NCBI RefSeq assembly: GCF_910596095.1
Contig: NC_056536.1
Span: 16,720,791-16,784,790 of the forward strand
Length of the DNA: 64,000 nt
Origin: Thunnus maccoyii
Taxonomy: Eukaryota; Chordata; Actinopteri; Scombriformes; Scombridae
Reading direction: 5' to 3'
Position numbers and translations under genes: made by a program. This document shows, piece by piece, positions 1 through 9,720 of the stretch. The notes under the pieces are model-generated. The model searched no databases and had not been told where the DNA came from. It worked only from the letters and a program-made list of their open reading frames with translations. Each line of letters begins with the position of its first letter. Positions within the stretch are counted from its first letter, which is position 1.

Positions 1-520
1 AGCAACTTATTGCAATTCTCTGGTTAGTAGAAAAAAGGGACTGGTCCACTCTCCCAAAGCTGGTGGCAATACTTGAATCTAAAAACATGTCTACAAGGTA
101 ATGAACTGGTTGTCAATTATCTGCGAGAAGAGTAGCACCTCTAACACCAACTGAGGATAACCCTGTTTTTATAGCACCAATGACATGCAAATGAGATTAG
201 AAGAGCTGTCTTATGATCTCCACACCCAGCAGCTCAAATGACTCGACAGTGGCCACCAGTCTTTTCCCTGAATGAGACCAGTCACTTCCCTGTGTGTCCA
301 CCATATCCCCTTATAAACTTGAGGGGATTCCCAGACACATGCAGAGGGGCATGCTGCAGCCAAGGGCCAAGACAGAGGGCTGCAGGAGGGATAGACAGAA
401 CAGCAGGAGGCTACACATGGGTCAAAACATCAGGACTAAAGATGAGAGGGACCACCAGGCTTTCCCACAGGCATCTACGGGTCAAATCTACTTTGCAACA
501 GCTCATTGTTGCTGTTTGGC
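1..520. other. Intergenic, downstream of myl6
   Basis: This is unique-looking, AT-rich sequence beyond the 3' end of the myl6 transcript. I see no exon with supporting splice sites and no recognisable repeat. Open frames here, such as the one starting at 238, have no family resemblance and read across the myl6 3' end in the opposite direction. Confidence 0.5.
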
Positions 521-542
521 AATATGAGGAGCACAACTACAA

Positions 543-548
543 TTTATT
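543..548 (-). terminator. Candidate poly(A) signal of myl6
   Basis: On the minus strand this reads AATAAA, about 90 nt downstream of the myl6 stop codon at 642-640. A GT-rich stretch follows immediately on the minus strand, as expected for cleavage-factor binding. A 3' UTR of roughly 100-120 nt would result. It is the only canonical hexamer close to the stop. Confidence 0.55.
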
Positions 549-639
549 AGTGTTAGAAAAGCCTAATGGTAGTGGATTATTTAATGCAGGGAAGCCTGGA
601 GGTGCCATCTCATGGTATACCCAATGCCCGTACCGGCCC

Positions 640-3600
640 TCAGCCTGACATGATGTGGCGGACAAATGCTGTGGAAGAAGAACATTGAACACACTGTCAG
701 CAATTGACATTATACATGGCCTCTTAAAGCAGTCAATTAATGACTTGGAGGCGGACGATGCTAACATGAATAGACACCCACTTCTTCATAGGACTACATC
801 AAAGCATTACTGTAGTCAGTTTGGTATAACATTTAGATAAACAGGATTTACATAAAACTTTACAGAAACTCAAACTATTATTTTTCCTCAAATTACACAA
901 TATTTCACGTCAACATTCGGTGTCAGGCATGACCAGTGTTTCATTATCGCCTTGCCAAAACTGGGTAGAATGGTTACACGGAATAATTTTCAGATTCATA
1001 GCAATAGCATTTTCACACACCATCAGTCTAATTATGGTGAACCTACAATCTTGGTCCTGCTTATTTCCTAGACTCTCACCTTCATAATTGATGCAGCCAT
1101 TTGCATCTTCGTGTCCCGCCAAGAGCGTCTCCACTTCCTCCTCTGTCATTTTCTCACCTGAAAATGGAATATATAAAACGTTTACTTATATAATGTGAGT
1201 GACATTAACATGATTTTTTAGATGTGAAAGCAAAGGATAAGGAAAGATAAGTAAAATAATGCGAATAAATTTACACACTAGATGGCAAAAAATCCTTGAA
1301 GCAAAACAAATTTACAAACGTGCAATTCATTTATTTTTCATGCCGTGTACACTCTTATTACAGTTAATTCAACTTATAGCTTTCCATTCTGGGGATTACA
1401 CTTTTTCAGTTTTCCTCTAAGTAAAAAGTGCTAAGTGATATCTATGGGTATATGATATAATTGTAACTTGCCTAGCGTGGTGAGGACGTGACGTAGCTCT
1501 GCCCCCATTACTGTGCCGTTGCCCTCCTTGTCAAAGACACGCAGTCCCTCCACAAAATCCTCCATGGAGCCCTGATCTTTATTCTTAGCGATGGCCTGGA
1601 ACATGGGCAGGAACTGCTCAAAATCTAGCATCTTGGTATTCATCTCTGCAAAAACACAGGCAAAACAGAATTAATTAGGCAAGTCTGAGTCTCTCAGCAC
1701 ACTCAGTACAACATAGTGAAAGACGTGAATTTTGAGACAAAAATCAGCATAGTGACAATCAAACAATTTACATTAAAGACACAACTCCCAGTAAATATAA
1801 TTTTTCTCCCTCACCCTCAGCCTTGGGGTTGCCCAGGACCTTAAGCACCTCAGCGTTGACAGGGTTCTGTCCCAGGGCCCGCATGACGTCCCCACACTGA
1901 CTGAAGCTGATCTTCCCATCTCCTGTCCTGTCGAACAGCAGGAATGCCTCCTTAAACTCTGCAGGATACACACACACAATAAATTAGAGCAGGGATATGA
2001 ATCATTGTAACAATTTAGAGTTGAACAGGGATGTATGGAGGGATGATATGGAGACAGTAAGGCAACTGAAAAAAGTAAAGAACAGAAAAGCGTCCAGACA
2101 GATTGTGAAGAAGAAAACAAGCAGACTAGAGAAAGCACAGATTATGAAAAGTGATTGAGCTTGTAAATTATCTATTTTTCTACTGGCAGGCCTAATTTTA
2201 AAGTGAGCAGGCAGGACAAACAGCGACACTGACAAGCCTACATCAGTTTCATATGTCACTCTAGGAAAGATAATTCCAGCCAGTCTACCTGGTACAATCA
2301 ATAATACATTGATACATTGTGCACCTCTCTATGGGTCACTCCATGCTGATGTTGTGCAGACAAAATTTGTTCAAACACACAGGATTTACATTTTTATAAC
2401 TGAACTCTGCAATTATTTGAATTAATATCACATTATTTACACCCACGTGAGAGAGTGTGGTGCAACCACTAAAACCAGTGTACTCTCTGTACTCTGCTGG
2501 CTGACAATGAAAACACCCTCCAACTTCCCCAATTCAGCAAATAACATGTTTGTGTTAGTCATCTGGTCGGCCAATGATATTTTCACTACACACCATCAGG
2601 AACAAGGCAAAACTGTTGCACCAATTTGACACAAGATGCACTGTCATCTTGGCTGCAGTTTCAACATGCAAAACAATAACAGATAACATTTCCAAAGACA
2701 TCAGATGTGTCTGAATTACTGTATAAATATATAAATGAGCAAAGAGATATGTACATAGTATGTTAGAAAAAATAATTATGTGCAGGACTTTTATATATAA
2801 ATGAACATCCGTTACATTCAAGTTCTTGCCAAATAAGTTCACACAGTGCTGATTAAGCCCATCATCGCCAGGTAAATCTCTCCATATTTCGCAGTATACT
2901 GGAGTTTTTAAATCTGGTGTCTGTGACGACTTTCTGGTGCTGGTGCACCGGTAGTGATGCATTTTACGTCAACCAGCAATGATTGGTTTGCGAATGTCGA
3001 CTGAGGCGAACTATCCTCAGAGCAAACAAAAACAAAAGGCATTGATAGAAAATGTAAAAAAAAAAAAAAAAGCAGGTAATCTTAATTGAATAGTTGTAAC
3101 CAACACATGTTTTGCTATTTTACTTGATAAACAACACAAACGTATGAACTAGTTTACAAGAAATACAGCATAAAACTGTGCATAATTTAAAAAATTCAGT
3201 CAATCACCTCCAAAAATTATAGTACAAACAAACAAACTTGTGTGTCTTAATGTGAAAGTTGTAATGTTGCACTACGTATCCCTTTCAGCATGGATCAGTC
3301 ATCTCTAATAACTTGGCACTCATTTTATGGTAGCAAACAAAAGATTAATCAGTGTCAGTGGTTCAAAGTTTTAATTATCACATTTACTAGACACACCTCT
3401 ACTGCTTGCCGAATTCACTTTGACATAAATGTTTTACTGTGCTGTTGAACAGTCAATAAGGATGTGAGGTACCTGAGCCATCTATAGTATTAACATTAAT
3501 AAATTTATAAGTTTAAGCTTGATCAACTATCAGCAATGATGCAATCTTGTCACTGATCACAGGATTGATTGATTTTGCTTTGATCTAACAACAGGCATTC

Positions 3601-5022
3601 TAGTTTATCTCAAGAGCCAAACAAAGAGCTAAGCTAAGATCTAGCAATCAGCGAGACATAGGTTTGGATTACACAATATCCGGGCAGCAGGCTGTTGCTA
3701 ATGTTATGGAACAAGCTATTCTCCCAAAAAAGCTCAGGCACTGTTGTGGAGTTTTTCCTGTTCTGAGGAATGCGCCTCTTCCCTTCTGGCATGAGAGCAC
3801 TTTTCCCCAACACCATATTTGGTATTAGAGGAGTGGAGGAAAGTAGGAGGAGAGTGAAGAGTAGCCATAGCCTATTATGTCAACGGTGATTAAACAAACC
3901 AGCCCTAGGACAAAAACCATCCACCACTGGATCCAGCACCAAAAAAGGGCAATCTCGTGGAGATGAGCCGCTTGAAAGATAACAGGGAAAGTTTATGGCA
4001 ATCTCACATAACCAGGAATGACTACAGTCCAACAGAACAACAAGAACAGATATGAGCTTTGAATATGTTTAGCTTTATAAGTACTGCTAATGCATGATTG
4101 ACTACATACAAAAACACTGCAACACACAGTGAAAGCCAGTAAGTATTACAACGTTATATGCAAAATGTGACTGATTTTGACGTACCAAACAGTGCAAAGC
4201 GCCTCATTCACAGTTAAAAACAGATTTGGTTTATCCAAAACCAACATGCAGATCACACCCTGAACACTCCGAAATAGCCATCAGTTTAATGCTAAGGCGG
4301 ACCCTTTACACTGACTTACCATGAATCTGATCCAGGTTAAATTCAATCTGGAAAGGACAAGCAGTTGCAAGTGGAAAGTGATGAAACAGTACGGAAATAA
4401 AGAAGAAAAACCTAACGTTTGTCTAAAACCAGTACTACTATGACAGGAGGCGGGCATAGAGCAGAGTGATAGTGGAGACACAGGGCAAAGTGCCATTTGA
4501 ATCAAGCAGAAATGAAAGCATGCAAAACAAGCGGGGTCTGAAATATGTCACAACATAAAACTCAAAACTCACCGAGGATTTGATCTTCCGAGAAGTCAGA
4601 CTGTTCAAAGAGAAATTAGGCTAAATGAAGATGGTTCCTTTTACTACGGAGTGCAAAGCTAACTCCGGTTAACTTCAAAGGCTTTTAGAAAATTTTCAGT
4701 TAGTTAGATTTAACGTTACTAAAACCACATATTCCCCAAGTGTAGCACATTGCAAAATAATACATTTACGAGCGGGTAATTTGGTGACGTTATTTAGCTT
4801 ATTGTGTAATTGTTAACTTTAGCTACCGTGCAAGCTAACGTTAGCTAGCTTCTCAAAAGTTGCACTTCCGCTAGCGACCAAGGAGCCAATCCACATATTC
4901 AAACGCAACTTAACATCTTTGCAAAACTTAACAGATTTTCTTAATGCATTACACTGTTAGCTAACTACACAAGAACTGCGTGTAATGTTAAGTTAAGTCG
5001 AGTGGAACGAAAAACCCACCAT
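640..5022 (-). CDS. myl6: Myosin essential light chain 6, short isoform (151 aa)
   Basis: This encodes the 17-kDa alkali (essential) light chain that binds the first IQ motif of non-muscle and smooth-muscle myosin II heavy chains and stiffens the lever arm. Exons on the minus strand are 5022-5020 (only the ATG, then a gt donor), 4600-4573, 1958-1815, 1645-1472, 1157-1080 and 668-640 (stop). Coding parts are 3, 28, 144, 174, 78 and 29 nt, giving 151 codons plus stop, the usual MYL6 length. The protein starts [17 protein letters not shown] degenerate EF-hand loop lies near residues 20-31 ([10 protein letters not shown]) and another near 97-108 ([12 protein letters not shown]). [21 protein letters not shown] and AGHED are MYL6-type and unlike MYL1. 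It ends AFVRHIMSG, the non-muscle-type tail. The 1472/1157 junction uses a GC donor (gcaagt). The start has a good context (ACAGCC before ATG). Confidence 0.93.
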
Positions 5023-7609
5023 GGCTGTGTCGGCTGAGGTGTGTCCGAGGCGTCGGCGAACCAAAGAATGTGTGACGGCTCTGAGAGGCAGGGTGAGAAA
5101 ACCCTAGCAGCAGTACGTAATAACGTCACCGTACGAGGGCCCTGAGCAACCATACACTCCTTATATAGGAACAAAGGTCTAGGGATGATGTGTGATTTGC
5201 GGTACGTGTGATATATGCCTTAAAGCTCCTTAAAAATTGCATTTTATGATTCAGTTGATATGTACATGGAATTATAACTTGTTACATAGCAGAAATAAAG
5301 AGCAAGAAGGCTAAATGTCATTTATGCTGATCAAACTGCTCGGATGGGTTCACTTTTTTTTCTGTCTGTTTATAGGACAATACACTCATGCCCATATGTA
5401 CATTGAAGGAATTATTGGTCGCTGTGTTTATTACTCCTGTCCTGCTTAGTGCAACTCCAGTGCAAGAGATGGGGAACAAAATCCACAGTCCTTTTTATGT
5501 GCAAAAACGTGTTCTAAAGTCTAGCTGAAGCTAATTATGAGGTTTTAGCAGTTTTAGTCAGACAAATCAAGTGATATCTTCAGTTGATGTTCTTTTTAGT
5601 ACAAAATTTACAATCGTGTTACTATCCCTGCAGCTCAGAAAGGAAATATTGTACCAGAGAGACAAAGAGGGAATGTCATAAAATGATTTTGGAATATATG
5701 CTCCTGATCTGTTTAACTCAGACTGCTTAAGCTATTATTATTATCTTCGGCTGAATTATGGAATGCATTTTGTAGGAAAGGTGGTCTGTGGATTTTGTTC
5801 TCTGCTTCTTACATAAGAGCTGCACTAAGAAGGATCTCTTCATAGCCAGTATGGACAAGAGTGACCAGTATCTCTTCCACTGCACATATGGGCATGTTAG
5901 TACGTATGAAACCTATATTTAGTGATGTGTGCCCAGATTAGGACACCATTTTAAGATGTTTTATTCGTCCCCTGGTGGTGTATATTTGACTTTGGTGATT
6001 TTGACCCCACTTGCATAATTGCACTGAGTGACTTTGCTTGGCTTTGCATTAAGGATGTGGCCATGCAGGAATGATGGATTACTCTAAGGCCAGTGAGATC
6101 ATGGACTGATGCCACATTTCTTAAAGTACTGTCTTTGCCCAGCAGAAGCTCTGGCCTCCTGTCATGTGTCTGGTCCCACTGTGAGCAGAAGAGGGGGTCT
6201 TAATATGGTACAGATATGCTCACAGGCTAAATGGGACAGTCACCCCATGAAACCATGCAGTGCACACAAAAAATTACACTCAGCATATGAGGATGGCAAT
6301 GAAGCTGAAGCACCAACAAAGCTAACGCACATTAGTGCAAAGTCTAATGTGGGCATCAGTATGAGATATTGAGTTTTTTCAACACATCTATTCCTACCTC
6401 TCCGGGGTAGTCAAAGCAGCTACATCTATTTACTGACATTTTGTATATACTGATACTTAATTTCCAGTCATTCAGAGGGTTGAAGAAATGGGACTCAAAT
6501 TTTAGACTGCCATAATAGTTAAGTAAATGCAAAATTTACTAGTATTCCAATAGTGATATTGATTGATATTTTAGTACTGTATGTATGTAACGAAGTAAAG
6601 AATTTGCCGGTGGACAAACTATGAAATAATGACGGTATTTACTTGATGCCTTATATGCTGTATTTTTTAAATACAGTGGTATATATAGTTGTTAGCTACT
6701 TTATAGTGGTTTAGCAGCTAACATTTGCTAATATATCTATGACATGCCAGTGATGATCAATAAATACTGTTTGTCCCTCTGATATATTAGTCCGGTTTTA
6801 TCTCTGATGTATCTCACAAGCTGTCATCAGATGTCTGATACAGACCTATCAGGAAGTATACTCTCTTTACTCTCTTTGCAGTTGATTCGTAGTTTTGTCA
6901 AATAACAAAGATTTGTAAAGTAAAAATTTACATTTTTAATTTACAGTAAACACTTGACTTAAATTTATATTTGATTTAGAGTTTTAAGTTATTTTACAAT
7001 TGCAGCTGTCTAGGTCACAAAGGTTAGGTTACTAATTTGATGGGATCACCTGCCTGATGAAAGAAATAGCACATGTACTCTGGCAGGGAACAGCCTCTTT
7101 CTCCCTAAGGAGGCCACTGACTGACTGACTGCCTCATCTTCAGTGCTCCATTTCTTTTTTTAGCTTAGATTCACTCTCATTGATGCTGAGAGCTTTGCCT
7201 GTCTAGTTACCTTCAGAGTCAAAGAAAGCTACAAATAACCAGCAATTGATGTTTTACATTAGTAATTGACATCTGACAACATATCACTATTTTGTATAGG
7301 TTTACTTTGTTGGCTAAGATGATCAAACACTATACTAAGGATGGAATAAAATCGATCAACAGAACATAAAGTATGTATGAATGCCCCGCATTAGCTTTGT
7401 AACAAAAAGTACACTGCAGTTTCTCCACTCACCTCCAAAGTACTGGGGTCAAATGGTGAATCCGAAGGACGCAGCATCCTAGGCTTCTGCTCTGGAGCTG
7501 GTTTTGGAGCTGCAGGAGCTGCAGGGAGGCAGGGGAAAGGGGGTCCCAGTCTGGGTTGGGACACTGGTGAAGGAGACTTCTTAACGGAGGGTTCTCTTTT
7601 AGGAGCCAT
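640..7609 (-). CDS. myl6: Myosin light chain, long MYL6B-like isoform from upstream promoter (209 aa)
   Basis: The same gene read from an upstream first exon. Exons on the minus strand are 7609-7433 (59 codons), 4347-4320, then the shared exons 1958-1815, 1645-1472, 1157-1080 and 668-640. The total is 209 codons plus stop; human MYL6B is 208 aa. The N-terminus starts [18 protein letters not shown] and continues as a Pro/Ala/Lys-rich arm of the kind that contacts actin in long alkali light chains. It ends FDPSTLE and joins [18 protein letters not shown]6B has IEFNKDQLEEFKEAF at this place. Junctions are GAG|gtgagt at 7433/7432, cag|ATT at 4347 and CATG|gtaagt at 4320. An in-frame ATG lies upstream at 7693, but MAPK is the family start. 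The exon order (long first exon, short first exon, short-specific exon, long-specific exon, common exons) is that of vertebrate MYL1. The isoform is inferred from sequence; no transcript was seen. Confidence 0.82.
1959..4319. other. myl6 intron before the common exons
   Basis: About 2.4 kb of AT-rich intron separates the alternative second exons from the first shared exon. It carries a 17-base poly-A run at 3056-3072. No further exon with flanking splice sites was found, and no known repeat family was recognised. Confidence 0.5.
4320..4600 (-). other. myl6: Pair of 28-nt alternative second exons of myl6
   Basis: Exon 4600-4573 (short isoform) encodes SDFSEDQIL plus one base. Exon 4347-4320 (long isoform) encodes IEFNLDQIH plus one base. 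Both are exactly 28 nt, start in phase 0, end in phase 1 and splice to the common exon at 1958, which begins AG-TTT-AAG. Acceptors are pyrimidine-rich (ending gaacag and ttccag) and donors are gtgagt and gtaagt. Including both would add 56 nt and break the frame, so they should behave as mutually exclusive. Confidence 0.85.
5159..5169 (-). promoter_or_regulatory. TATA box / CArG-like element of the short myl6 promoter
   Basis: The minus strand reads CCTATATAAGG about 140 nt upstream of the short-isoform ATG at 5022. It contains TATATAAG, a good TATA box. With one extra A/T base it also resembles a CArG box, CC(A/T)6GG, the serum response factor site common in actomyosin genes. A start site near 5130-5140 would follow. 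A CRE-like TGACGTTA lies at 5128-5121 on the minus strand. Confidence 0.5.
5170..7432. other. Sequence between the two myl6 promoters
   Basis: This 2.3-kb stretch is the first part of the long-isoform intron and must hold the distal control sequence of the short promoter. It is AT-rich and has no convincing exon. The frame at 6109-6372 has no family resemblance and no splice support. Confidence 0.4.
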
Positions 7610-8118
7610 TCCTATCCTGTTCTGGACAGCCAATAAACGTAGTCTCAGATCTCTGCACCAGCTGCTGGTATGGCTGCTGAGAGGAGATATCAAGCTATGA
7701 GTTAAAGTGTGTCAGTTGTGTGTATCCCGTGGAGGGGTGGGGCGAGGAGAAAAGCAGGTTGATGATGCCGATGATGCTCAGGGACTGGCAGGTGGATGAG
7801 GCAGAGGTGGATGTATGGAAGAGCATGTGTGTGAGTTAGTGAAGCGAAACGCAGGAGGTGTGGAGATGAAATCCTTAGTGTAGAATAGATATAGAGAGTA
7901 CCAGGCTCAGCTGTATGACTCCAAGCACATACTTGTATTTGGGTCAGAAATGCATGTGTGTGTGCTTGTGTGCTTGTGTGTGTGGGGGAGCGAAGTAGCA
8001 ACGAGAAGGGTTTCTGTGTTAAGCTTAATAAAATATACAGACCTTAACCTAACATCAGTCTCTTATTTTTGTGTAGAGGTGTTATAAGAGGTATGGTATA
8101 TAGTCTAATAATACCATA
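7610..8118 (-). promoter_or_regulatory. 5' UTR and presumed promoter region of the long myl6 isoform
   Basis: This lies immediately upstream of the MAPK start. The minus strand carries a CAGCTG E-box near 7662, a myogenic/bHLH-type site. I see no clear TATA box. The transcription start cannot be placed from sequence alone. Short TG-rich stretches lie near 7955-7985. Confidence 0.35.
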
Positions 8119-8169
8119 CAGTATTTGTTCATACTATTATATATTAAATAATAGTATGAACAAATACTG
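8119..8169. repeat. Perfect 21-bp inverted repeat with 9-nt loop
   Basis: Arm one is 8119-8139, beginning CAGTATTTGTTC. Arm two is 8149-8169 and is its exact reverse complement. The 9-nt AT-rich spacer is 8140-8148. It could be a small palindromic transposable-element remnant or a cruciform-forming site. It is short for a microRNA precursor. Confidence 0.85.
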
Positions 8170-8528
8170 ATTCTCATTAATAAACCACCATGTAGCTAAT
8201 AATAGGTTGCTCTATTTTAGCTGATGTATCTGCTCTCCAGATACTCTCTTCCTCCTGTTTCCAGTAGAGAAACTGGCACTGATTCTACATGTCCCAAAAA
8301 GAGAGATAGGAGACTAAGATATGAAACATTTCACCATGATTTGAGCCAAATTTAAACTCTAAAATATGTTTTTTCTCAGTAAGGGTTGAAGATTGAATAA
8401 AAGATTTACACATAGTTCATTGCCCGGACTGTGCACAAGGAACTCTCAGTGGCCTGAGGTATTAATTATGTATAAATGGATACTGTGTGCAGCCATGTTT
8501 ACTCTTAACAGATTTTTTGCCACATTCC

Positions 8529-8551
8529 TTTTTTTTTTTTTTTTTTTTTTT
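8529..8551. repeat. Poly-T tract
   Basis: A run of 23 T. It may be the oligo-A tail of an old minus-strand retro-insertion, but no element body was recognised next to it. Confidence 0.9.
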
Positions 8552-9352
8552 ACCATTATTGTTGAATATTTTGACCAAAATAAGTAGAGATTTAAGCAAA
8601 TATGCCAATTAGTGTGTAATGACACATAAAAATGATTTGAGAATTACAGCTGAGTTTCTGTTCATTTAATGCTACTTGATTTATCTCTACTTCACTACAT
8701 TTCAGAGGTAATTATTATATTTTTACTCCATCTATTTGTCATCTGTAGTTCCTTTGTGTAATTACTCTGCAGATTAAGATTCAAAACACAAAACCCATGA
8801 TAATCTTATAAAATATGGTGCTTTATTAAAGATTAAACAGAGTCCAAGTATATTTAAAGCCCTACCTCAACCAGCTACAACACTGAAATGCTGTTTACAC
8901 AGAAATGTGTCAAATATAATAATCAGTCAAAATTATTAACACACTAACAGGGGTCATTGTGAGTATACCTTTAATACTTTTTATTACAATTTTTAAATTA
9001 AATTTTACAACTTCCATAGTAGTTGTAGAGTACTTTTTCAGTATTGTGGTACTTCTTCCGCCACCACACAGACTCTTACTGTATGTGGTAAAGATACATT
9101 AAACCAAAGGGAGATTGTAGTTTAATATAGTACCACTAGATGTCATTAGTACACAACAGGAATAGTTTACACGACCCCATAAAGCCAGCGGCTGCAACTC
9201 AGTAAAAAAAAAATCTCTTGCCAGTTAATTGAATCTATCTCAAGTAGCAAGTTTTGATCCAACACATGCGACCCTGCAAGGCAACAACAATTTGATGATG
9301 GACGAGATATGAATAAATAAACAACAAAAACAATAAAAAAAACCCCAAAACA

Positions 9353-9410
<58 letters not shown>
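9353..9410. repeat. (CTAT)n microsatellite
   Basis: About 14.5 perfect CTAT units. Tetranucleotide tracts of this kind are usually highly polymorphic in fish. Confidence 0.97.
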
Positions 9411-9411
<1 letters not shown>

Positions 9412-9419
9412 AATGGGGG

Positions 9420-9720
9420 GTTTGAGAGAGGCATGTTTCGACGGACAGATTTACAACTTCTAGCGTCACTCCACCAGCTCCTCCAATAATCAATGGTCTC
9501 CACTCGTCAGCGGATTTTGCGCACAATCCATCGCGCGCTCAATGGGCCTTGAAATCACCGTTTATGTGTCTCGAGCCTCAAAACAATAGCGGCATAAGAC
9601 CCTTGCTGCGAGACCAACGGCACTTCTGGCCCTTTAATAGCAGATCGAACATGCAAAATGAGGAATGAAAAAAGACCTCTCAACAAAGTCACTCCGACCA
9701 AGCCCGTTATTAAAATAACA
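9420..9720. promoter_or_regulatory. Candidate developmental enhancer between myl6 and neurod4
   Basis: Unlike its AT-rich flanks, this stretch is compositionally balanced and CpG-containing. It is packed with motif-like words: CCAATAATCAATGG near 9484, a SOX-like AACAATAG near 9584, and CATGCAAAATGAGG (octamer-like) near 9650. No open frame runs through it. This is the texture of vertebrate conserved non-coding elements near proneural genes. Conservation was not tested, so the call is inference. Confidence 0.3.

Noticed and set aside
7610..7693. In-frame upstream extension of the long myl6 first exon starting at 7693
   Set aside because: Its 28 residues resemble no light chain, whereas MAPK at 7609 is the family start.
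8119..8169. MicroRNA precursor interpretation of the 21-bp palindrome
   Set aside because: A 9-nt loop and a 21-bp stem without a lower stem are too short for a typical precursor, and no conserved mature sequence was recognised.
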